Below, one piece after another: positions 48,265-56,516 of a DNA stretch of 64,000 bases. Position 1 is the stretch's first letter; every line of letters starts with the position of its first letter. Made by a program: the position numbers and the translations under genes. The notes beneath the pieces were generated by a model that made no database searches, was not told the origin of the DNA, and saw only the letters and a program-made list of their open reading frames with translations. Origin of the DNA: Hydrogenophaga pseudoflava NBRC 102511. GTDB taxonomy: Bacteria; Pseudomonadota; Gammaproteobacteria; Burkholderiales; Burkholderiaceae_C. The DNA lies in contig NZ_BCWQ01000001.1 of the NCBI RefSeq assembly GCF_001592285.1, positions 248,001 to 312,000 on the forward strand, read 5' to 3'.

Positions 48265-49191
48265 GTGAACTTTCAACAGCTGCGCTCGGTCCGGGAGGCC
48301 GAGCGCTGCGGCTTCAACCTCACCGAAGTCGCTGCGGTGCTGCACACCTCGCAACCCGGCGTGAGCCGGCAGGTGCGCGAGCTGGAGGAGGAACTGGGCG
48401 TCGAGCTGTTCGTGCGTTCGGGCAAGCGTCTGCTCGGTCTCACCTCGGCCGGCAAGGCCCTGCTGCCCATCATCCAGCGCGTGCTGCTGGACGCCGAGAG
48501 CCTGCGCCGCGCCGGCCAGGAACTGCAGGGCCGTGACGAGGGGCGCCTGTCGATTGCGGCCACGCACTCGCAGGCGCGTTACGCGCTGCCGCATGTGGTG
48601 CGCGACTTCCGCCAGCGCTACCCGCGCGTCACGCTGCACCTGCACCAGGGCTCGCCCCGGCAGGTGGCCGAGATGCTGCTGGCGGGCGACGCGGACATCG
48701 GCGTGGCCACCGAGGCGCTGGCCGGCTACGGGCAGCTGGTGACGCTGCCCTGCTACCGCTGGAGCCACAGCATCGTGGTGCCGCCCGGGCACCCACTGCT
48801 CGCGCTGGAACGACCGGTGACGCTGCTGGACCTGGTGGCGTTTCCCATCATCACCTATGAGGTCGGCTACACCGGCCGTTCGCACATCGACGACGCGTTT
48901 GCGGCCGCGGGCCTGCGGCCCGACGTGGTGCTCACCGCCATGGACGCGGACGTGATCAAGACCTACGTCGAGCTGGAGATGGGCGTCGGCATCGTGGCCT
49001 CCATCGCCTTCGACGAAGAGCGCGACACACACCTGCACGCCATCGACGCCGGGCACCTGTTCCAGATCAACCTGACCCGCCTGGGCCTGCGCCGCAACCA
49101 CTGGCTGCCCGGCTTCGCCTACGGCTTCATCGAAACCTTCGTGCCCACGCTCACGCGCGAGGCGGTGATGGCGGCGCAGGACAGCGCCTGA
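48265..49191 (+). CDS. LysR family regulator, CysB/Cbl type
   Basis: A 308-residue activator starting with GTG at 48265, two bases after the ssuF stop. The N-terminal helix-turn-helix MNFQQLRSVREAERCGFNLT, followed by EVAAVLHTSQPGVSRQVREL, is characteristic of CysB, Cbl and SftR. The ligand-binding domain follows from about residue 90, with SIAATHSQARYALP. In relatives, sulfate or O-acetylserine decides activity. It likely controls the neighbouring sulfur genes. Whether it is the global CysB or a local paralogue cannot be told. Confidence 0.9.
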   Translation: MNFQQLRSVREAERCGFNLTEVAAVLHTSQPGVSRQVRELEEELGVELFVRSGKRLLGLTSAGKALLPIIQRVLLDAESLRRAGQELQGRDEGRLSIAATHSQARYALPHVVRDFRQRYPRVTLHLHQGSPRQVAEMLLAGDADIGVATEALAGYGQLVTLPCYRWSHSIVVPPGHPLLALERPVTLLDLVAFPIITYEVGYTGRSHIDDAFAAAGLRPDVVLTAMDADVIKTYVELEMGVGIVASIAFDEERDTHLHAIDAGHLFQINLTRLGLRRNHWLPGFAYGFIETFVPTLTREAVMAAQDSA

Positions 49192-49198
49192 GCTTCCG

Positions 49199-49236
49199 AA
49201 AAAAAGCGGGGCCTGCCCCCTGGCAGCACCCCGCTT
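49199..49236 (-). terminator. Intrinsic terminator, mainly for the minus-strand monooxygenase gene
   Basis: An 8-bp stem (49204-49211 with 49229-49236) has a 17-nt loop. A run of seven A at 49199-49205 gives a U-run on the minus strand after the stem. The LysR gene on the plus strand converges on it. Confidence 0.75.
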
Positions 49237-49258
49237 CAACCCCACGAACTTTTCCTGA

Positions 49259-50629
49259 TCAGGCCGCTTTGGCCTGCGGCGCGGCCCAGCGGCGCACGGG
49301 TCGTTCCAGCCCCAGGTTCTCGCGCAGCGTCGCGCCTTCGTAGGCGGTGCGGAACAGGCCGCGTTTCTGCAGCTCCGGCACCACCAGGTCGACGAACTCG
49401 TTCAGGCTTTGCGGCAGCACCGGCGGCATGATGTTGAAACCGTCGGCGGCGCCGTTCTCGAACCACTCCTGGATGCGGTCGGCGATCTGCACCGGCGTGC
49501 CAACCACCACCCAGTGGCCGCGCGCGCCGGCCAGGTACTCGTAGAGCTGGCGCACGGTGTAGCGCTCGCGCCGCGCGAGTTCGAGCACCACATGGGCGCG
49601 GCTGTGGATGCCTTTGGGCGGCTCGGGGATGTAGGGCGGGCGCGCGTCCAGGTCCCACTTGCTCAGGTCTTCGCCGGGCCAGAACGGCGCCAGCGTGGCC
49701 AGGCCCACCGAGGGGTGGATCAGCGCCTGCAGCTCGGCCCACTTGGCCTGCGCTTCTGCCTCGGTGCGGCCGATCACCGGCGAGATGCCCGGCAGCACCA
49801 GCAGCTGGTCGGGCCGGCGACCATATTTGGCCAGGCGCCCCTTCACGTCTTTGTAGAAGGCCTGCGCTTCGGCCAGGCTGGTCCAGGCGGTGAAGATGGC
49901 TTCGGCGGTGGCGGCGGCCAGCTCCTTGCCGTCCTCGGACGAGCCGGCCTGCACGATCACCGGGTGGCCTTGCGGCGGGCGCTCGATGTTCAGCGGCCCT
50001 TTCACCTTGAGGTGCTTGCCGATGTGGTTGAGCGCGTGCAGCTTGTCGGGGTCGAAGTACACGCCCGAGGCCTTGTCGCGCAGGAAGGCGTCGTCCTCGA
50101 AGCTGTCCCACAGGCCCTTGACCACATCGACGAACTCGTGGGCGCGCTCGTAGCGCAGGGCCGGGTCCGGGTGCGCGTCCAGGCCGAAGTTGCCGTGCAC
50201 GTTCTCGGCGCTGGTGGTCACCACGTTCCAGGCCGCGCGGCCCTTGCTGATGTGGTCCAGCGAGGCGAACTTGCGCGCCAGCAGGTAGGGGTCTTCGTAG
50301 GTGGTGGACGCGGTGGCGACGAAGCCGATGTGTTTCGTCACCGCCGACAGCGCGGCCCACAGCGTGACCGGCTCGAAGTGCGAGAGCCGGCCCTGGCGGC
50401 TGAACGACTCGCGGTCGCCCTGGTGCCAGATGCCGGGGCTGTCAGCCACGAAGACCTGGTCGAACAGGCCGCGCTCGGCCGTCTGCGCCAGTTCGATGTA
50501 GTGGTCGATGTTGACGCCCGCATCGGCCTGTGCGCCGGGGTGGCGCCAGGCGGCGACGTGGTGGCCGGTGGCCATGATGAAGGCGCCGAGGCGCAGCTTG
50601 CGTTGGGGTGGCCGTTGCTCTTGGGTCAT
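49259..50629 (-). CDS. LLM class flavin-dependent monooxygenase (NtaA/DszA type)
   Basis: A 456-residue FMNH2-dependent oxygenase of the NtaA/SnaA/DszA group. Family segments are LGAFIMATGHHVAAWRHPGA, FVADSPGIWHQGD, FEPVTLWAALSAVTKHIGFV and GRAAWNVVTTSAENVHGNFG, the last being diagnostic. It should use free reduced flavin made by a partner such as the SsuE-like enzyme nearby. In a sulfur cluster, a C-S cleaving role on sulfones, sulfides or sulfonates is likely. It is longer than SsuD (~380 residues) and not that enzyme. It lies 25 bp after the TauD/AtsK-like gene. Confidence 0.88.
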   Translation of the reverse strand: MTQEQRPPQRKLRLGAFIMATGHHVAAWRHPGAQADAGVNIDHYIELAQTAERGLFDQVFVADSPGIWHQGDRESFSRQGRLSHFEPVTLWAALSAVTKHIGFVATASTTYEDPYLLARKFASLDHISKGRAAWNVVTTSAENVHGNFGLDAHPDPALRYERAHEFVDVVKGLWDSFEDDAFLRDKASGVYFDPDKLHALNHIGKHLKVKGPLNIERPPQGHPVIVQAGSSEDGKELAAATAEAIFTAWTSLAEAQAFYKDVKGRLAKYGRRPDQLLVLPGISPVIGRTEAEAQAKWAELQALIHPSVGLATLAPFWPGEDLSKWDLDARPPYIPEPPKGIHSRAHVVLELARRERYTVRQLYEYLAGARGHWVVVGTPVQIADRIQEWFENGAADGFNIMPPVLPQSLNEFVDLVVPELQKRGLFRTAYEGATLRENLGLERPVRRWAAPQAKAA

Positions 50630-50654
50630 GTGGGTGTCCTCCTGGGGGGTTTGA

Positions 50655-51524
50655 TCAGAAGGTCTGGTCGGCCGTGATGGTGATCCGGTGCAGCTTGCGG
50701 TGCTGCGGGAAGAAATCGCCGACTGCGTAGTGCTGGGTCGAGCGGTTGTCCCACACCGCCAGGGTGCCTTGCGCCCAGCGCAGCCGGGCCTGGAATTCGG
50801 GCACGCGGGCGAGTTCGAACAGCTGCGTCAGCAGGGCGTCGCTGTCCGAGCGCGACAGGCCCTTGATGTGGCTGGTGAAGGTGCTGTTGACGTACAGGAT
50901 CTTCTTGCCGGTGACCGGGTGCACGCGCACCACCGGGTGCTCCACCGGCGGGTACTTGGCGCGGGCGGCCTTGAGCTCTTCGCCGCTGGCGTCCTTGCGC
51001 AGCAGGTACTCGGTCCAGCCGCTGATCTCCCAGGTGTGCACGGCGGTCAGCGTTTCCAGGTAGGCCTGGAAGGCGGGCGGCAGGCTGTCGTAGGCCGCCG
51101 TCAGGCTGGCCCACAGCGTGTCGCCACCGGTGGCGGGAATCACCTGCGCGTACAGGCTGGTGCCCAGCGGCGGCTGTTCGCGCCAGGTGATGTCGGCGTG
51201 CCAGTTGCTGGCGGCCTTGGGCTTGTCGGACGTGCTCTCGACGATCTCGATTTCAGGGTGGCTCTCCAGCCGCGGGAAGAAGGCCTTGACCTCGGCGACG
51301 CCACCGAAGGTGCGCGTGAACGCGACGTGCTGTTCGGGTGTGAGGGTCTGGTCGCGGAAGAAGATGACTTCGTGGCGCGCGAGTGCGTCGCGCAGTTCGG
51401 CCTGGGTGGCTTCGTCCAGCGGCTGGCGCAGGTCCAGGCCGTGGATCACGGCGCCGATGTTCGGGGTGTAGGGCTCGACCTTGAAGCGCGAGTAGGTGCC
51501 GGGCAGGTCGTTGAGCTGGGACAT
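50655..51524 (-). CDS. TauD/AtsK-like 2-oxoglutarate and Fe(II)-dependent dioxygenase
   Basis: A 289-residue cytoplasmic enzyme. The iron-binding triad is visible: H109-x-D111 in NWHADITW and H265 in NRSTQHYAVGDF, with a 2-oxoglutarate-binding Arg at R276 or R280. Family members release sulfite from taurine (TauD) or sulfate from alkyl sulfate esters (AtsK). The sulfatase and ester-type transporter opposite suggest AtsK as well as TauD; sequence reading cannot decide. The ATG at 51524 follows AAGGAG; an in-frame upstream start lacks this. Confidence 0.88.
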   Translation of the reverse strand: MSQLNDLPGTYSRFKVEPYTPNIGAVIHGLDLRQPLDEATQAELRDALARHEVIFFRDQTLTPEQHVAFTRTFGGVAEVKAFFPRLESHPEIEIVESTSDKPKAASNWHADITWREQPPLGTSLYAQVIPATGGDTLWASLTAAYDSLPPAFQAYLETLTAVHTWEISGWTEYLLRKDASGEELKAARAKYPPVEHPVVRVHPVTGKKILYVNSTFTSHIKGLSRSDSDALLTQLFELARVPEFQARLRWAQGTLAVWDNRSTQHYAVGDFFPQHRKLHRITITADQTF

Positions 51525-51620
51525 GGGGAACTCCTTGACTGGATGGTTGCTGTGGAGGGCACGAAGGGCGCCGTCCTTTTTCCAGTCTGGGTGCGCGCGC
51601 ACGCCCCGTGAACGAAGCGT

Positions 51621-51634
51621 TTTGCATATGCAAA
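51621..51634. promoter_or_regulatory. Perfect 14-nt palindrome in the divergent sulfur promoter region
   Basis: TTTGCATATGCAAA is a perfect palindrome, 97 bp before the TauD/AtsK-like start and 152 bp before the transporter start. Its place between divergent sulfur genes makes it a candidate binding site for the LysR regulator or another repressor. No experimental consensus is matched with certainty. Confidence 0.45.
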
Positions 51635-51786
51635 CGCGGCCAACAGGGGGTTCTCATGCACTGCGCGGCATGAGCTCATGACCACAACAGCGCTGCGTTT
51701 GGATATCCGTTTTCATTCGTTCCCCGAGCAAGGCGCCGTCCGTAGATTCCGTCCGGTCCACAGCCATCGATTCAACCGGAGGAACC

Positions 51787-52866
51787 ATGAATCCACGTCA
51801 ACGACTGGGCCTGCTCGCGCTGGCCTTCACCCTGTCCACCACCGGCCTCGCGCAGGCCCAGACCGCCCCCGAACCGCTGAAAGTCATCCGCATCGGCGTG
51901 GCCACCGGCGGCGTGGGCAGCAACCCGATCCGCCACGGCGGCACCACCACCGCGCTGGCCTACACCGACGGCGCGTTTGAAGACGAGTTCCGCAAGGACG
52001 GCGTCGAGATCAAGTGGGTGTTCTTCAAGGGCGCCGGCCCGGCCGTCAACGAGGCCCTGGTCAACAAACAACTGGACTTCGCCTGGCAGGGCGACCTGCC
52101 GGCCATCGTGGCGCGTGCCAACGGCGTCAAGACCAGGCTGATCGCCGGCAGCGGCGTGCGCACCGGGCTCTACCTGGCGGCGCAGCCCGATTCGGGCATC
52201 ACCCGGCTCGAAGACCTCAAGGGCAAGCGCGTGGCGCTCTTCAAGGGCACCAACCTGCACCTGGCCGCGTCCGCCGCGCTGGCGGCCCACGGCCTGAAGG
52301 AAAGCGACCTCAAGCTCATCAACCTGGACCTGGCCGGTGGCCGCACCGCGCTGCTGAACAAGGACGTGGACGCCGTCTTCGACTACGTCGGCGCCTTCGA
52401 CCTGCGCGACAAGGGTCAGGCCAAGATCGTCTGGTCCGCCGCGGCCGACAACTACAAGTTCACCCGCCAGACCCACCTGCTGGTGACCGAGGACTTCGCC
52501 GCGAAGCACCCGCAGGCGGTGCAGCGCGTCGTGACCACGCTGGTCAAGGTGGCACACCGCTATTCCAACGAAGCGAACCGCGCCGACCTGTTCGAGCGCT
52601 GGGGCAAGACCGAGTACCCCGAGAAGATCTGGCGCGAAGACTTCATCGGCCAGCCACTGCGCGTGCGCCTCTCGCCGCTGCTCGACCCCTTCCTCGTCTC
52701 GCGCTACAAGGAGGCCGCCAAGGACGCCCACGCGCTCAAGCTGACGCGCTCGGTGCCCGAGATCGACAGCTGGTTCGACCGGCGCTACCTGAACGTGGCG
52801 CTCAAGGAACTCAAGCTCGAAACCTACTGGCCGGTCTATGGACCCGACGGCCAGTTGGCCAACTGA
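51787..52866 (+). CDS. Sulfonate/sulfate-ester ABC transporter binding protein 1 (Sec-exported)
   Basis: A 359-residue SsuA-like periplasmic protein. A Sec signal peptide ends near AQAQ (residue 25). The body has IRIGVATGGVGSNPIRHGG, then FFKGAGPAVNEALVNKQLDF and GDLPAIVARANG, the SsuA/AtsR pattern. The C-terminus is long (YWPVYGPDGQLAN). It begins a six-gene operon with two permeases, an ATPase, a second binding protein and a sulfatase. Ligand may be an aliphatic sulfonate or sulfate ester. Confidence 0.9.
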   Translation: MNPRQRLGLLALAFTLSTTGLAQAQTAPEPLKVIRIGVATGGVGSNPIRHGGTTTALAYTDGAFEDEFRKDGVEIKWVFFKGAGPAVNEALVNKQLDFAWQGDLPAIVARANGVKTRLIAGSGVRTGLYLAAQPDSGITRLEDLKGKRVALFKGTNLHLAASAALAAHGLKESDLKLINLDLAGGRTALLNKDVDAVFDYVGAFDLRDKGQAKIVWSAAADNYKFTRQTHLLVTEDFAAKHPQAVQRVVTTLVKVAHRYSNEANRADLFERWGKTEYPEKIWREDFIGQPLRVRLSPLLDPFLVSRYKEAAKDAHALKLTRSVPEIDSWFDRRYLNVALKELKLETYWPVYGPDGQLAN

Positions 52867-52891
52867 ACACCGAGTGGTTGGAGAGACCGAC

Positions 52892-53734
52892 ATGTCTTCA
52901 TCGCTTGGTGTGACCGTGCCGCTGTCACCGGCTGCGCCTGCGGCCACCGTGCCGACCGCCGTGGTGCGGCACTGGCGACCTTCGCTGCAATGGCTCTGGG
53001 CCTGGCCCTTCCCGCTGGCCGTGCTGCTGCTGTGGCACCTGTCGTCGGTGCTGGGCTGGGCACCCGAGCAGGTGCTGCCGCCACCGGCCCAGGTGTTCCG
53101 CACCTTCGCCGACATGCTGGCCAGCGGCGAGATCTGGAGCAACCTGCAGATCAGCCTGGTGCGCGTCTTCACCGGCTTCGGCATCGGTCTGCTGGGCGGG
53201 CTGGCGCTGGGCTCGGTCATGGGGCTGTCGCCCACGGCGCGCGACTACCTGTACCCGCTGTTCAAGGCCTTCGCCCAGGTGCCGGTGATCGGCTGGCTGC
53301 CGCTGCTGATGCTGCTGGTGGGCATCGACGAGGCGCTCAAGTTCCTGCTCATCGCCAAGGCCACCCTGGTGCCGGTCACGCTCAACACCTGCCAGGGCAT
53401 CCAGGGTGTGCCCAACCGCTTCATCGAGGTGGCCAAGGTCTATGGCTTCACGCGTTGGCAGATGCTGCGCAAGGTGGTGTTCCCGGCCGCCACCGCGCCC
53501 ATCTGGAACGGTGTGCGCTACGGCCTGACCCACGCCTGGCTGGCGCTGGTGGTGGTGGAGCTGCTGGCCTCGTCCGAAGGCATCGGCTTCCTCATCGTCT
53601 ACGGGCGCCAGCTGTTCCAGCTGGACGTGGTGCTGGCCTCGGTGCTGGCGGTGGGCATCGTGGGCCTGGCCATCGACAAGCTGCTGTCGCTGGCCGAGGC
53701 CTGGCTGCTGCGCTGGCGCAAGCCAGGCTTGTGA
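52892..53734 (+). CDS. SsuC-like ABC transporter permease 1
   Basis: A 280-residue inner-membrane permease of the BPD_transp_1 family with six helices. The EAA loop reads NRFIEVAKVYGFTRWQML. The segment VLPPPAQVFRTFADMLASGE is typical of SsuC/TauC. A 25-residue Ala/Pro-rich cytoplasmic leader precedes the first helix. The ATG at 52892 follows a GGAGAG ribosome site. A second permease gene follows 14 bp later, so the transporter may be a heterodimer. Confidence 0.9.
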   Translation: MSSSLGVTVPLSPAAPAATVPTAVVRHWRPSLQWLWAWPFPLAVLLLWHLSSVLGWAPEQVLPPPAQVFRTFADMLASGEIWSNLQISLVRVFTGFGIGLLGGLALGSVMGLSPTARDYLYPLFKAFAQVPVIGWLPLLMLLVGIDEALKFLLIAKATLVPVTLNTCQGIQGVPNRFIEVAKVYGFTRWQMLRKVVFPAATAPIWNGVRYGLTHAWLALVVVELLASSEGIGFLIVYGRQLFQLDVVLASVLAVGIVGLAIDKLLSLAEAWLLRWRKPGL

Positions 53735-53748
53735 GCAAGGAGAACAAC

Positions 53749-54540
53749 ATGTCACGAACACGTTCTTTGACCGCCGTGCCGCCCGCCTTGCGCGGTTGGG
53801 TGTTGCCCGCGCTGATCCTGCTGTTCTGGTGGTGGGCCGTGGCCTCGGGCTGGTCCACCTCGCCGCTGCTGGTCTCGCCCGCCGCGGTGTGGGACCGGGC
53901 CGTGCAGCAGATCACCAGCGGCGAGCTGTGGACCGCGCTCTCGGCCAGCCTGTGGCGCAACGCCTGGGGCTTCCTGCTGGGCGCCAGCGCCGGGCTGGCG
54001 GTGGGCGTGCTGCTGGGCTGGTCGCGCTGGGCCGAGCGCCTGGTGGGGCCGTCCTTCCACACGCTCAAGCAGATCTCGCTGTTCGCCTGGATTCCGATGC
54101 TGTCGATGTGGTTCGGCCTGGGCGATGGCGCCAAGGTGGCCTTCATCGCCATGGCGGCCTTTTTTCCGATGGTGCTCAACACCTTCGAGGGCCTGCGCAG
54201 CGTGCCGCGCGAGTTCATCGAGGTGGGGCGCGTCTACGGCTTCGGCCTCTGGCAGCAGCTCACCCACGTGATCGCACCCTCGGCCGCGCCCTCGGTGTTC
54301 ACCGGAGTGCAGCTGGCGCTGATCTACAGCTGGCTGGCCACGCTGGGCAGCGAGTACCTGATGGCCTCGGGCGCAGGCATCGGCAACACCCTGATCGATG
54401 GGCGCGAGCACTTCCAGATGGACCTGGTGCTGTTCGGCGTGGCCGTGATCGGCCTGGTGGGCTACGCCCTCAATGCACTCACGTCCGCGCTGGAACGCCG
54501 TCTGCTGGCCTGGCGCGACCGCACGGTCGCCCGTTACTGA
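53749..54540 (+). CDS. SsuC-like ABC transporter permease 2
   Basis: A 263-residue permease of the same family as the preceding gene. The EAA loop is REFIEVGRVYGFGLWQQL, and LFAWIPMLSMWFGLGDGAKV matches SsuC. AAGGAG precedes the ATG at 53749. The two permeases are clearly homologous but diverged, so they are unlikely to be a recent duplication. SsuC normally works as a homodimer; a pair with one ATPase gene suggests a heteromeric channel. Confidence 0.9.
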   Translation: MSRTRSLTAVPPALRGWVLPALILLFWWWAVASGWSTSPLLVSPAAVWDRAVQQITSGELWTALSASLWRNAWGFLLGASAGLAVGVLLGWSRWAERLVGPSFHTLKQISLFAWIPMLSMWFGLGDGAKVAFIAMAAFFPMVLNTFEGLRSVPREFIEVGRVYGFGLWQQLTHVIAPSAAPSVFTGVQLALIYSWLATLGSEYLMASGAGIGNTLIDGREHFQMDLVLFGVAVIGLVGYALNALTSALERRLLAWRDRTVARY

Positions 54541-54560
54541 TTTTTCTGGAGAGACACACC

Positions 54561-55388
54561 ATGGCACACGCCGGCACCCTGGACATCCGGGGCCTGAACA
54601 AGCAGTACGAGGTCAAGGGCCAGCCCCTGCCCGTGCTGCAGGACATTCACCTCACCATCGAACCGGGCGAATTCGTCAGCATCGTGGGCACCAGCGGCTG
54701 CGGCAAGTCCACGCTGCTGCGCCTGGTCATCGGCCTGGAAGAGGGTTACCAGGGCGAGATCCTGCTGGACGGTGCGCGCATCAAAGGCACGAACCTCAAC
54801 CGCGGCATCGTGTTCCAGGAGCACCGCCTGTTCCCCTGGCTGACGGTGGAAAAGAACATCGCGCTGGGCCTGCTCAACTCGGAACTGACCGAAGGCCAGC
54901 GGCGCGCCGCCATCCGCGAGCACATCGAACTGGTGGGGCTCACCGGCTTCGAGAAGGCTTACCCGCACCAGCTCTCGGGCGGCATGTCGCAGCGTGTGGC
55001 GATTGCCCGCGCGCTGGTGAACCGGCCCGACATCCTGCTGCTGGACGAACCTTTCGGCGCGCTCGACGCCATGACCCGCGCCCACCTGCAGCAGGAACTG
55101 CACCGCATCTGGCAGACCGAGGGCATCACCATGATCCTGGTGACGCACGACGTGGAGGAGGCGGTCTACCTGGGCGACAAGGTGGTGGTGATGGAGCCGC
55201 GCCCGGGCCGCATCCGGCGCACCGTGCCGGTGCCGCTGGCCCATCCGCGCGACCGCGCGTCCTACGCCTTCACCACCGTCAAGGACAGCGTGCTGCGCGA
55301 GTTCGGCGAGCACAGCGCCGCCGACCTGGCCGAACCCCCTTTGAGAACCGAACACCCCGAAACCAGCACCTGGCAGTTCGCTGTCTGA
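54561..55388 (+). CDS. ssuB: SsuB-like ABC transporter ATP-binding protein
   Basis: A 275-residue ATPase of the nitrate/sulfonate/taurine transporter group. Walker A is GTSGCGKSTL, the Q-loop segment VFQEHRLFPWLTVEKNIALG is typical of SsuB/TauB, the signature is LSGGMSQRVAIARA and Walker B is [12 protein letters not shown]. It should energise both permeases upstream. The ATG at 54561 follows a GGAGAG site. A close homologue in sulfate-ester clusters is AtsC, which cannot be told apart by eye. Confidence 0.9.
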   Translation: MAHAGTLDIRGLNKQYEVKGQPLPVLQDIHLTIEPGEFVSIVGTSGCGKSTLLRLVIGLEEGYQGEILLDGARIKGTNLNRGIVFQEHRLFPWLTVEKNIALGLLNSELTEGQRRAAIREHIELVGLTGFEKAYPHQLSGGMSQRVAIARALVNRPDILLLDEPFGALDAMTRAHLQQELHRIWQTEGITMILVTHDVEEAVYLGDKVVVMEPRPGRIRRTVPVPLAHPRDRASYAFTTVKDSVLREFGEHSAADLAEPPLRTEHPETSTWQFAV

Positions 55389-55415
55389 CCCTTTTCCGTT
55401 TCCCCAAGGACCATC

Positions 55416-56516
55416 ATGAACAAGACCCCAACCGCCTCCCTCCAACGCCGGCACTTCGTGGCCGGTCTCGCCGCCGCCGGCCTGGCCGCGCCTTGGCTCG
55501 CGCGTGCACAGTCCGCGGCTGCCAAAGTGGTGCGCATCGGTTCGCCCGACCTCGGCACCGCCGGCAAGCCCTCGCCGGGGGGCGGCTCGCTGGCCATCGT
55601 GCAGGCCAACCGCTGGCTGGAAGAAGCGTTCGCCAAAGACGGCATCGAGGTGCAGTGGCACTTCTTCCGCGGCGCCGGCCCGGCGGTGGCCGAGGCGCTG
55701 GCGGCCAAACAGCTGGACATCGTCTCGCTGGGCGACCTGGCCTCGGTCATCCACAAGGCCCGTGGCCTGCCCACGCGCTTCATCGCCGCCACCGGCCGCG
55801 GCACCGACAGCTACCTGGCGACCGCACCGGGCTCGACCATCCAGTCGGTGGCGGACCTCAAAGGCAAGAAGGTCAGCGTGCTCAAGGGCACGGCCTACCA
55901 GCGCCCGTTCGACAACCTGCTGACCGCCGCTGGCCTGAGCGAGAAGGACGTCAGGCTCATCAACATGGACTGGCCCAGCTCCAAGGCCGCGGTGGTGGCC
56001 GGACAGATCGACGCCACCTTCGGCGGCCCGGACCTGTTCATCCTGCGCGAGAAGGGCGTGAACATCCTGCCGCTCACCCGTGGCAAGGGGGCGTCCTTCA
56101 CCATCAGTTCCGGCCTGCTGGCCACCGAAGACTTCCTGGCGGGCAATGCCCCCGCGGCGCAGCGCGTGGTGAAGCAACTGGTGCGGGCGGCCGCCTGGGC
56201 CTCGCAGGAAGCCAACCGCGATGCGCTGATCAGGCTCTACGCCAGCAACAGCGGCAACCCCGAGCTGTCGTTCCGGGAGGAACTGGCGGGCGACCAGCTG
56301 GGGGTGCGCTATTCGCCGCTGCTCGACGAGGGCTTCATCGCCAACTACCAGACCGTGCTGAACGACGGCCTGCGCCTGGGCCTGATCCGCGGCGAGGGCT
56401 TCGATGTGAAGGCCTGGTTCCAGCCGCAGTTCGTGCAGCAGGCCGTCAAGGATCTGAAGCTGGAGAAGGCCTGGCGCGAGACCGATGCCGCAGGGAAAGC
56501 GAAGGGGACGGCATGA
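55416..56516 (+). CDS. Sulfonate/sulfate-ester ABC transporter binding protein 2 (Tat-exported)
   Basis: A 366-residue SsuA-like periplasmic protein. The N-terminus has a twin-arginine signal (QRRHFVAGLAAAGLAAPWLA), unlike the Sec signal of binding protein 1. The body has IGSPDLGTAGKPSPGG and FFRGAGPAVAEALAAKQLDI. It belongs to the same family as the operon's first gene, so one transporter may use two receptors with different ligands. The stop overlaps the sulfatase start (ATGA). Confidence 0.9.
   Translation: MNKTPTASLQRRHFVAGLAAAGLAAPWLARAQSAAAKVVRIGSPDLGTAGKPSPGGGSLAIVQANRWLEEAFAKDGIEVQWHFFRGAGPAVAEALAAKQLDIVSLGDLASVIHKARGLPTRFIAATGRGTDSYLATAPGSTIQSVADLKGKKVSVLKGTAYQRPFDNLLTAAGLSEKDVRLINMDWPSSKAAVVAGQIDATFGGPDLFILREKGVNILPLTRGKGASFTISSGLLATEDFLAGNAPAAQRVVKQLVRAAAWASQEANRDALIRLYASNSGNPELSFREELAGDQLGVRYSPLLDEGFIANYQTVLNDGLRLGLIRGEGFDVKAWFQPQFVQQAVKDLKLEKAWRETDAAGKAKGTA

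Noticed and set aside
53749..54540. Second permease as a recent tandem duplicate of the first
   Set aside because: The two share family motifs but differ along most of their length, so they are old paralogues.
54473..56512. Long frame running into the sulfatase from far upstream
   Set aside because: The part before 56513 is in a shadow frame of the ATPase and binding-protein genes; the sulfatase family starts at MSERPKQPNIVF.
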